From Mesorhizobium ventifaucium (GTDB lineage Bacteria > Pseudomonadota > Alphaproteobacteria > Rhizobiales > Rhizobiaceae): a DNA stretch of 45,681 nt. Made by a program: the position numbers and the translations under genes. The stretch lies in NCBI RefSeq assembly GCF_935822925.1, contig NZ_CAKXZS010000021.1, positions 1 to 45,681 on the forward strand. The letters run 5' to 3'. Below, piece by piece: positions 32,361 to 38,446 of this stretch; position 1 is the first letter of the stretch; the number at the start of each line of letters is the position of its first letter. The notes under the pieces are model-generated. The model ran no database searches, had not been told where the DNA came from, and was given only the letters and a program-made list of their open reading frames with translations.

Positions 32361-33860
32361 TCAGTGGGTGCAGGCCTTCGGCCGCGAGAAATCCACCAAC
32401 TTGAACAAAAGCAACTTGCGTTCGATGAGGTTGGGCATTTCGCCCGCGAAGGTCGACGCGTTGGCGCGGGTAATCGTCTCGCCATCCTTCACGTAAGTCA
32501 CCCAAGCCTCGGGCTTCCGGCGCAGTTGTTTCTTCAGATCGAGGAGGACGTGGTAATTGCCCGCCAGCGACTGCCGGACGAGATGGGGCTCCGAGGAATC
32601 AACGATCTTCACCACCTCGTTCTGATAGTTGAACAGGTATGGTGGCTTGGGAAAGAGCAGATGGTTGGTCTGGCCGGCTTCCGTGTGCAGATTGCTAAAC
32701 ATGTTGATGGAACTCTCCGTCTTGAGCCCGACATAGGGTGACAGGCAGGAGAGGAAGAACAAGCCCGGCACCAAATAGACCCAGAGCGGCTGGCGCGGCG
32801 AGGAAACGGTCCGGCAAGGCAGGTTCTGCAGAGCCACATTGGCCAGCACGACCATCGCCGCGCCGCCCACTACCGCCCAAATCAGGATCCAGACGGAGTG
32901 GACCATCATGTCGAACGAGCGCCCGGGAAAAGCATAGGTGAGCACAATGACGAGAGTGACCGCCAACAGCATCACGGCCGCGCCCGGCAGCAAGATCCCG
33001 ACCCGGCCGAACATCTCGCGCAGCGGATTGGTAAACTCCAGCGAGCTGCGATAGAGCGCCTCGCTGGCGGGCGTGGGGATGCTCAGCACATACAGCGCGA
33101 ACACCAGGCTGGAAAAGTCCATGTACCAGGAATAGGCCGAGATCGGGATCACGTAATGGAAGACGAGCGCGAGGATGAACCCCACGGCGAAATAGCGCTT
33201 CCAGTAGAGAGACACGATCGCGATCGCCTCAATGACGAAGGTGGCGAAGATCGCAAGATACCGGCCAAACAGATTGTCCTCGAGGCCGAACGGACGAGCC
33301 AGCGGCGCGTAGAGCCCCACCGCGCAACTCACAGAAGGATCGAGGAAATCGGTGTTGATCTTGTGGAAGATGCCGTAGAAATACATGATGGCGAGCAGCG
33401 ATCGGGCGACGATCCGGATCTGCTGATAAAGCTCCATCCGGGCCAGCGCGACGCCGCGGCCGGCGGCCCGCAGATAGAGCACCGCTGCGCTGAGCAGGAT
33501 AGCCCCGTTCATCACCGCCGTGATCGTCTTGTTGTTCGAAGCGACGGGCATGCGCAGCGCGTACAGCACAAGCGATACCACCACGAGCCCGATCAAGAAC
33601 TCGGTCCGCCGCGGGTACAGCAGGAGTAGCAGGCTGAACAGGACGACCGACCAGCTCAGAGCGGCAAAAAGCGGCCCCTTGTAGCCAAGCATGGAGTAGA
33701 TATCACCGGCGATACTGAAGATCGCCGCCATTGCCCAGAAAGGGGTAAATGCGGTCAATCCGTCAAATGTATCGTCCCGTCCGCTGACTTTCGTGATTTT
33801 GCCGCGGCCAACGTTCCATAACGGTATCGCGCTTGAGTACTGCGACTGCCCAATAAACAC
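32361..33860 (-). CDS. HTTM-like multi-pass membrane protein
   Basis: A 499-residue protein with about ten to twelve helices and a soluble C-terminal part of about 110 residues. The middle (YFYGIFHKINTDFLDP, then YWKRYFAVGFILALVFHYVIP) resembles HTTM domains, the horizontally transferred transmembrane domain related to vitamin K-dependent gamma-carboxylase: the FHKLN..F segment after a helix is characteristic. The start is GTG 33860 with GAGGGG upstream. HTTM proteins are commonly linked to DCC/DUF393 proteins, and one is encoded next door on the other strand. Function is unknown. A 17-base perfect inverted repeat lies 82 bases upstream. Confidence 0.65.
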   Translation of the reverse strand: MFIGQSQYSSAIPLWNVGRGKITKVSGRDDTFDGLTAFTPFWAMAAIFSIAGDIYSMLGYKGPLFAALSWSVVLFSLLLLLYPRRTEFLIGLVVVSLVLYALRMPVASNNKTITAVMNGAILLSAAVLYLRAAGRGVALARMELYQQIRIVARSLLAIMYFYGIFHKINTDFLDPSVSCAVGLYAPLARPFGLEDNLFGRYLAIFATFVIEAIAIVSLYWKRYFAVGFILALVFHYVIPISAYSWYMDFSSLVFALYVLSIPTPASEALYRSSLEFTNPLREMFGRVGILLPGAAVMLLAVTLVIVLTYAFPGRSFDMMVHSVWILIWAVVGGAAMVVLANVALQNLPCRTVSSPRQPLWVYLVPGLFFLSCLSPYVGLKTESSINMFSNLHTEAGQTNHLLFPKPPYLFNYQNEVVKIVDSSEPHLVRQSLAGNYHVLLDLKKQLRRKPEAWVTYVKDGETITRANASTFAGEMPNLIERKLLLFKLVDFSRPKACTH

Positions 33861-33941
33861 CAGCTAAGCCCCTCAAGTTCCCCTGCAGGTTCGTTTGGCG
33901 TCCAACTGAGGACGACTTGCCGCCTTCGGAACCGCTGCTCT

Positions 33942-33958
33942 ATGTTGCACTGCAACAT
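33942..33958. promoter_or_regulatory. 17-base perfect inverted repeat, operator candidate
   Basis: ATGTTGCA-C-TGCAACAT has perfect eight-base arms around one base. It lies 82 bases upstream of the HTTM gene start. The symmetry and spacing are those of a dimeric regulator's site. The TTGCA/TGCAA core also resembles LacI-type operators, but no regulator gene is near. Confidence 0.5.
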
Positions 33959-34044
33959 CAGCACGGGCCCAAATAAGAGTCAATCCGGCGTCGTCGGTAG
34001 CTCCTGCTACCGAGCATCAGCCGTTGGGAGAGGGTACGGCGGAC

Positions 34045-34215
34045 CCAAAGCGGGATGCGTTTAAATTGAACTGGCCATCCCGCTCCATTTGTTTCACCCG
34101 CACCTGCATGTGGGCCAAGGCGCGCAGCGGTATCAAGACAACGACATGTCAAGACAACGACATGTATAGAAACAAGAACTTGAAGCGAAGCATTAATCCT
34201 GCGGATGCGCCGCTT
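34045..34215. repeat. Composite dispersed rhizobial repeat, diverged copy
   Basis: Two known parts are seen. GCGGGATG ... CATCCCGC (about 34059-34087) is a common rhizobial hairpin with the inner sequence CGTTTAAATTGAAC. Next comes the GCGCAGCGGTATC ... ACGACATGTATAGAAAC part related to the element at 24090. Inside it, the 16-base unit TCAAGACAACGACATG is duplicated in tandem (34133-34148, 34149-34164). Confidence 0.6.
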
Positions 34216-34227
34216 AGAGTTCGCCGA

Positions 34228-34416
34228 CTAACGCTGTCTTGCCGTTTTGGGAAATTCCACGACGTCCGCCGGCGGGCGCTTGTACTGGGCTGCGGCAATT
34301 GCATCGATCAGGATGTCCAGGGCGGCGCGAGCCGCGCTGCTCGTCTCGTCATCGCCGCGCAAATAGTGGCAGGCTCGTTCAAGATGGAGGTGGGCTGCGG
34401 CAAAGTCACTAGTCAT
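34228..34416 (-). CDS. Small conserved hypothetical protein (62 aa)
   Basis: A 62-residue helical protein (SDFAAAHLHLERACHYL; ARAALDILIDAIAAAQY; then PADVVEFPKTARQR). ATG 34416 has AAAGGAGAA at ideal spacing. No named family is recognised, but the strong ribosome site, normal codon use and amphipathic helices make it a likely gene. It lies between the composite repeat and the isolated terminator of the opposite strand. Confidence 0.6.
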   Translation of the reverse strand: MTSDFAAAHLHLERACHYLRGDDETSSAARAALDILIDAIAAAQYKRPPADVVEFPKTARQR

Positions 34417-34494
34417 GGATTCTCCTTTTGCCCGCCGTTCGAGAAGCATGGCCCAATTCGATTTACCCAAAGCCGAACATCCACAGCTGGATTT

Positions 34495-34613
34495 GAATCA
34501 AATATGGCCGGTTAACCAGATCTTCAGCATCGCGAGGCGACTTTGCGGCTGCGGACATGTGCTGAGTTCCGCCTCAGGCACCAGACCCGCTCCGGAGACC
34601 GGGGCGGGTTTTT
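34495..34613 (+). ncRNA. Candidate small RNA ending at a strong terminator
   Basis: The 3' end is well marked: ACCCGCTCCGG (34585-34595), AGA loop, CCGGGGCGGGT (34599-34609), T-run to 34613. This is an 11-base stem with one G-T pair. No open reading frame with a ribosome site precedes it, and the gene on its left runs the other way with its start at 34416. A transcript starting within 34420-34540 would therefore be non-coding. The 5' end given is a guess. I do not recognise a named sRNA family. Confidence 0.4.
34585..34613 (+). terminator. Strong rho-independent terminator without an upstream gene
   Basis: An 11-base GC-rich stem, triloop AGA, followed by five T. It is among the best terminators in the window. 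On the plus strand the nearest upstream gene, the DCC gene, ends more than 2.3 kb earlier with its own terminator-like repeat. Confidence 0.75.
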
Positions 34614-34881
34614 GCTTGAATAGTGCTTCGGGTCGGAGGCGGCATTCCGCAATCCCTAAATCCTCCTCCCGGCGGTGCTGGCCGCTCCTGTAGGCCTCGC
34701 GGTATCCAACTGGGTTTGATATTTTTCGCGTTCAAGGCGGGCGTGCGGAAAATGGCGAGCGCGCAGCCATCGGACCCTATTGAAATTTCGGCGAAGGCGT
34801 CCAAAATTTCGGTCAGGTGAAACTCTCGCGAGCCGCCGAAGAACGTCAACGAAGGAGAATGTTTGAAGCGGAGGACCATCG

Positions 34882-35229
34882 ATGGAAGAAGTTGCTGTTC
34901 CCCCGATTGCGCCTGAAACCCCTGATCTTTTTCTCGACCGTCTGCTCCACCCGGCGCGGCACTTTGAGCGGCCGCAGGACGTGCTCACCGACATGACGCT
35001 GGACGTCCAGGAAAAGCGCGCCATCCTTTCATCCTGGGCGTCAGACGCCTGTGCGGTAGAATCGGTGCCGGCGCTGCGCATGCCGGCGGGCGCGACCGCA
35101 CCGGTCACCTTCAATGCGATCATGGACGCATTGCGCCATTTGGACGAGCTATCCCGCCACACCGGCAGTGGCCGCGAGGCTGACGGCTCAACACTGACCG
35201 GCTTCGCAGCCCCGGTCGGCCAGCTCTAA
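34882..35229 (+). CDS. Conserved hypothetical protein (115 aa)
   Basis: A 115-residue soluble protein. It contains a pattern I know from many rhizobial small proteins: FLDRLLHPARHFERPQDVLTDMTLDVQEKRAILSSWASDACAVES, where a phrase like P..V..D..L...EKRAIL.SWASDACAVE is strongly conserved. The function is not known. The gene lies next to hsp20 genes, which is where such proteins are often encoded. The start ATG 34882 is preceded by GAAGGAGA some 24 bases earlier and GCGGAGG at about 34868-34874. The rhizobial palindrome follows the stop and could end the transcript. Confidence 0.7.
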   Translation: MEEVAVPPIAPETPDLFLDRLLHPARHFERPQDVLTDMTLDVQEKRAILSSWASDACAVESVPALRMPAGATAPVTFNAIMDALRHLDELSRHTGSGREADGSTLTGFAAPVGQL

Positions 35230-35239
35230 ACGTCGACCA

Positions 35240-35350
35240 GCTCTAAAGCGCGTCGCGTTCGACCGGCCTCATGCGACGCGCTCTAAGTTGTTGTTTCATG
35301 TGTGTTGTTATCGCAAAACCGCTGCACACTTTTGCGCGACATGCATTAGC
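35240..35350. repeat. Dispersed rhizobial palindrome, inverted copy
   Basis: AAAGCGCGTCGC ... GCGACGCGCT (35244-35283) followed by the reverse-oriented GTTATCGCAAAACCGCTGC and TTTTGCGCGACATGC. Compared with 24090-24224 the two halves occur in the opposite order. It sits directly after a gene stop. Confidence 0.65.
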
Positions 35351-35418
35351 GGGCTGCGTCTCTCTGAAAATTTTCCTATGTGCCTCTTGAAGGCGCAACA
35401 TACTGTTCTAAATCAATA

Positions 35419-35513
35419 ATCGCCGGTCGCCGCATGGGGCCGGCGCAAGCCCAGGAGGCGTCAAGGCTCTTGGCGCCATCCTGACTCCATGTTGCTCAAA
35501 GGAGGATGTGGCT
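35419..35513 (+). promoter_or_regulatory. ROSE-type RNA thermometer in the hsp20 leader
   Basis: Three hairpins in a row precede the hsp20 start. The first is CGCCGG ... CCGGCG (35421-35445). The second is GGCGTCAAG-GCT-CTTGGCGCC (35457-35477), nine pairs. The third, CCATGTTGCTCAAAGGAGGATG (about 35488-35508, split here as TTGCTC against GGAG), hides the ribosome site AGGAGG. The TTGCT opposite AGGAG just before GGCTATG is the hallmark of ROSE elements of rhizobial small heat-shock genes. At low temperature it should block translation and it should melt on heating. Confidence 0.75.
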
Positions 35514-35984
35514 ATGAGGACGAATCTCGATTTTACACCCCTGTTCCGATCAAGCGTCGGCTTCGACCGCATTTTCAACATGCTTGAGAATGCGAGCCGC
35601 GCCGCCACGATCGATAACTGGCCGCCTTACGACATCGCCAAAGTTGGTGAGGACGACTACCGCATCACAATGGCGGTGGCCGGGTTCTCGCAGGATGAGC
35701 TGACGATCTCTCACCAGCCCAATATGCTGGTCGTGAGCGGATCGCAGAACGGTGAAGACAATGGCGAGTATCTCTACCGCGGCATTGCCGGTCGCGCCTT
35801 CGAGCGTCGGTTCGAACTGGCCGACCATGTCAAGGTAGCCGGCGCCAGCCTCGAGAACGGGCTGCTCACCGTCGATCTCAAGCGCGAGATTCCTGAAGAG
35901 ATGAAACCGCGCCGGATCGCTATCGCCGGCAGCGCGGCAAAGGCGAAGCCGCAGCAGATCGAAGGCGAGAAAAACGCGGCGTAA
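35514..35984 (+). CDS. hsp20: Small heat-shock protein Hsp20 (IbpA-like, class A)
   Basis: A 156-residue alpha-crystallin-type chaperone that holds unfolding proteins in the cytoplasm. The N-terminus FTPLFRSSVGFDRIFNML and the segment NWPPYDIAKVGEDDYRITMAVAGF are typical of bacterial class A (IbpA/HspA) proteins. GLLTVDLKREIPEEMKPRRI carries the GLLxVxL end of the domain and the C-terminal anchor region. The ATG at 35514 is chosen because AGGAGG is eight bases upstream and masked in the ROSE hairpin. The second hsp20 follows after 98 bases. Confidence 0.92.
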   Translation: MRTNLDFTPLFRSSVGFDRIFNMLENASRAATIDNWPPYDIAKVGEDDYRITMAVAGFSQDELTISHQPNMLVVSGSQNGEDNGEYLYRGIAGRAFERRFELADHVKVAGASLENGLLTVDLKREIPEEMKPRRIAIAGSAAKAKPQQIEGEKNAA

Positions 35985-36017
35985 AAACGCGGCGTGATGC
36001 ATCGCACATCTGAAACG

Positions 36018-36048
36018 GCAAGGCACCGGCGGGTCGTCGGTGCCTTGC
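36018..36048 (+). promoter_or_regulatory. Long stem-loop in the leader of the second hsp20
   Basis: GCAAGGCACCG (36018-36028) pairs perfectly with CGGTGCCTTGC (36038-36048) around a nine-base loop. No T-run follows, so it is more likely a structural or protective element than a terminator. A short CATGT...ACATG hairpin at about 36054-36070 precedes the ribosome site GGAGG, with CTGCT in its loop, so weak thermometer behaviour is possible. Confidence 0.5.
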
Positions 36049-36082
36049 AGAGGCATGTCTGCTGAACATGGAGGTAATGACC

Positions 36083-36583
36083 ATGAATATGCGTGATCTC
36101 ATTCCGTGGGGCCGCAACGACAGCCAGGCCCCGAGCGTCTATCGCGGCGCCGACCAGAACCCGTTCCTTTCGCTTCATCGCGAGGTGAACAGGTTGTTCG
36201 ACGACGTTTCGCGGACGTTTGGCACGCGCTTTCCTTCGCTGGGACAGCTCTCGCCGTTCAACGGCGGCTGGCCGAAGCTGGAGATTTCGGAAGCGGATAC
36301 CGAGCTTCGCGTCACCGCCGAGGTCCCCGGCATGGAAGAGAAGGACATCGAAGTCCTGCTCGATGACGACGTGCTGACCCTGCGTGGCGAAAGGCGGTCG
36401 GAAACCAATGACAAGGATTATTCCGAGCGCTTCTACGGTCGCTTCGAGCGGCGCATACCCCTCGGCTACGAGGTCGAGGACGACCAGGTCGACGCATCGT
36501 TCGCCAATGGCGTCTTGACCCTGACGCTGCCGAAGAACCCGAACGCGCAGTCGAAGGTGAAGCGCATTCCGATCAACCACTGA
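36083..36583 (+). CDS. hsp20: Small heat-shock protein Hsp20 (class B-like)
   Basis: A 166-residue alpha-crystallin-type chaperone of a different subgroup from its neighbour. It starts MNMRDLIPWGRND, has NPFLSLHREVNRLFDDV (typical of the HspC/Hsp18-like group), WPKLEISEADTELRVTAEVPGM at the domain start and ANGVLTLTLPKNP at its end, with a C-terminal IPI motif (KRIPINH). The ATG 36083 has GGAGG at eight bases. The two proteins probably form mixed or separate oligomers under heat stress. It is co-transcribed with the first hsp20. Confidence 0.92.
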   Translation: MNMRDLIPWGRNDSQAPSVYRGADQNPFLSLHREVNRLFDDVSRTFGTRFPSLGQLSPFNGGWPKLEISEADTELRVTAEVPGMEEKDIEVLLDDDVLTLRGERRSETNDKDYSERFYGRFERRIPLGYEVEDDQVDASFANGVLTLTLPKNPNAQSKVKRIPINH

Positions 36584-36651
36584 CGCATGGAAAAGTCGGA
36601 GGCGGCAGGCCGCTGCCTCCGGCGCATCCTTCGCCAAAATGGGAGGGATGG

Positions 36652-37245
36652 ATGATGCAGAAGCAAGAAAGTGAAGTCACACGAGTTGTAGAAAATCTCG
36701 AACCGGCAAACGACATCAGCAGGAGAGCGCTGTCTTTCGGACAGGGCGAGTTCCCGCGCGAGGCGGTCGCGCGGATCTACAAGCCTTGCCGCTCAGTCAT
36801 GACCTCGGGCCGTGCGCGGCCAAAGGGCTGACGGCTGGTGTTCGAGCGCCGTACTGCGCCGGTCATCGAACCACTGATGGGCTACACCGCAGGCGGAGAC
36901 ACGCTGACCCAGGTCGAGCTTGATTTTCCGACGCTTCAGGCGGCCATCGACTATGCCGAACGCCAAGGCCTTGCCTATGTCGTCCATGGTAATTCGGCGG
37001 CCGCAACACGCGGCTGCCCATCGTCAGATGCTGAGAAAGGGCTGCAGGCCGGTGCAGATGTGGTCTGGAACCGCCTTCAGTTGGCTTGGCTGCAAAGCAG
37101 CGACGGTGCTGTGTCGCAGGCGTCGCATTATGTGCGGCACTCGCTGCCGGAAGCCTCTGGTTCTTCGGCAACCGTCCGCACTCGACGGCCTGACCACGGT
37201 CTTTTCGCGGGCCTGGATTCGGGCCCGCTTTTTTGGCCTGATTGA
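36652..37245 (+). pseudogene. NDUFS4-like complex I accessory gene with in-frame UGA
   Basis: The frame starts at ATG 36652 or 36655. The part REAVARIYKPCRSVMTSGRARPKG is followed by TGA (36829-36831) and then RLVFERRTAPVIEPLMGYTAGGDT, TQVELDFPTLQAAIDYAERQGLAYVV in the same frame. This is the ETC complex I subunit (NDUFS4, 18-kDa) conserved region of alphaproteobacteria, where the motif normally reads ..K.W.LEFE... So TGA stands at the Trp position (TGG). After about residue 120 the sequence no longer resembles the family, so the 3' end may also be frameshifted. The gene has a 40-residue N-terminal extension. It probably was part of a stress-linked operon with the hsp20 genes. Confidence 0.7.
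37207..37234 (+). terminator. Rho-independent terminator, first of a tandem set
   Basis: GCGGGCC (37207-37213), eight-base loop, GGCCCGC (37222-37228), then six T. It should end the hsp20 transcript. It overlaps the last codons of the open frame of the NDUFS4-like gene, which suggests the original stop was earlier. Confidence 0.8.
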
Positions 37246-37261
37246 TCGAGGCCGCTTTTTT
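37235..37261 (+). terminator. Second tandem terminator, with a weaker third after it
   Basis: GGCCT (37235-37239) pairs with AGGCC (37249-37253), followed by GC and six T (37256-37261). A diverged third copy, GCCT ... AGGC at 37262-37278 followed by TTCTTTT, comes next. The repeated unit CCTGATTGATC shows that they arose by duplication. Confidence 0.65.
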
Positions 37262-37350
37262 GCCTGATTGATCAAGGCTTCTTTTGCCGGGCTGGCTGGC
37301 GTGGACATTCGCGGCAGCCGCTATTCACCACCGCTGGCGCTCGCGGCTCG

Positions 37351-38433
37351 TCATTCTTGGTGGCGTGGAAGAAACAGGTGAACGCTTGTTCCCTCGCCAA
37401 CTGCGCTCTCGATCCGTATATGTCCCCCGGACTGCTTGATGAAACCGTAAACCTGGCTGAGCCCAAGTCCCGTTCCCTCCTCCTTGGTGGTGAAGAAGGG
37501 CTCGAATGCCTGAGCCAGAATTTCCTTGCTCATGCCGCAGCCCGTGTCATGAACTGTCACGCGGACAAATGACACGGCCCCAGAACGCACATCTTCGATG
37601 TCTTCGGGAGTATTGCTGGTCTCGATCGAAAACGTGCCCTTCCCCGCCATCGCGTCCTTGGCATTCACAGCCAAATTGAGAATTGCGACGTCAAGCTGAT
37701 TGGCGTCGACAAGAACAGGGCCGAGTGCAGGATCCAGATCGCGCCTGATCGTGATTCCGCTCCCGAGCGTCCGCTCCAGGAGCATGGTAAGCGACTCAAT
37801 TCGTGCGTTTAGATCGACTGTCTCCGGATACAGCGACTGTCCGCGGGAGAAGGCGAGCAATTGCTGCGTCAGCGCACCGCCGTTTTGCGTTCGTTTGAGC
37901 AACTCTTCGATCAGCATCGCCGTGTTCGGATTGGCGGGATCGTCGCGCAGCTGCTTCTGAAGCAGCCGCAGCCCCGATTCGTAGACGGCAATCAGATTGT
38001 TGATGTCGTGGACAATCCCAGCTGCAAGGCGACCGATCGCTTCGAGCTTCTGCGATTGCCGCCGGCGCTCCTCCTGCGCGCGCTGCTCGGAGACGTCACG
38101 AAGGCTGGCAAGCAGCGCCGGCTTTGCGTCCCAGCTCACGTCCACCGTCCGCATCTCCACATCGGCCGGCGGCCGACGCGGCCGGTGGACGGTAATGTCG
38201 GCGGTTTCGCCGGAAACGACCGGCAGGCCGAGTGGAACTCGGATGAGATCGTCAGGCGAATGGCCGAAGATCCGTGCAGCCGCTGGATTCGCGTAGAGTA
38301 CTGTGCCCGACAGGTCGACGACGAGGATCCCGTCGGCCGTGTTTTCGATCAGACGTCGAAAGTTCAGTTGGCTGATGCCCGTCAGCGGTGCCTTGTTGGA
38401 TAGTTTGAGGATTTCGGCGGTGCTCTGGCCCAT
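37351..38433 (-). CDS. PAS-domain sensor histidine kinase (soluble)
   Basis: A 360-residue histidine kinase without membrane helices. Residues about 22-115 form a PAS domain (LIENTADGILVVDLSGTVLY..NPAAARIFGHSP). The dimerisation helix has the H-box GRLAAGIVHDINNL with His142. The ATP domain has the N-box LNLAVNAKDAM, G1 DTGCGM, F-box FEPFFTTK and G2 GTGLGLSQVYG. The HDxNN type is common among complex rhizobial kinases. No response regulator lies beside it. It starts 13 bases after the stop of the KaiC gene (ATG 38433, GGAGGG), so both are co-transcribed. KaiC-kinase pairs are known in many proteobacteria. Confidence 0.87.
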   Translation of the reverse strand: MGQSTAEILKLSNKAPLTGISQLNFRRLIENTADGILVVDLSGTVLYANPAAARIFGHSPDDLIRVPLGLPVVSGETADITVHRPRRPPADVEMRTVDVSWDAKPALLASLRDVSEQRAQEERRRQSQKLEAIGRLAAGIVHDINNLIAVYESGLRLLQKQLRDDPANPNTAMLIEELLKRTQNGGALTQQLLAFSRGQSLYPETVDLNARIESLTMLLERTLGSGITIRRDLDPALGPVLVDANQLDVAILNLAVNAKDAMAGKGTFSIETSNTPEDIEDVRSGAVSFVRVTVHDTGCGMSKEILAQAFEPFFTTKEEGTGLGLSQVYGFIKQSGGHIRIESAVGEGTSVHLFLPRHQE

Positions 38434-38446
38434 GCCCTCCTGCTCC

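Larger units (their letters stand above)
33861..34227. other. Intergenic region with inverted repeat and dispersed repeat
   Basis: No credible gene. The region holds a perfect inverted repeat at 33942-33958 and, from about 34045, the rhizobial composite repeat. The HTTM promoter should lie in the first 100 bases. The small gene at 34228-34416 ends here. Confidence 0.5.
34417..34881. other. Gene-free region with an isolated plus-strand terminator
   Basis: No convincing protein gene is present on the plus strand before the terminator at 34585-34613, nor between it and 34882. A TTGAATC box at about 34492-34498 could be part of a promoter. See the separate small-RNA candidate. Confidence 0.5.

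Noticed and set aside
32898..33629. Open frame of 243 codons opposite the HTTM-like gene
   Set aside because: Same reason: a charged mirror of hydrophobic helices without ribosome site or homology.
34415..34693. Plus-strand frame of 92 codons through the terminator
   Set aside because: It reads through a strong stem-loop terminator and has no ribosome site; a non-coding transcript is more likely.
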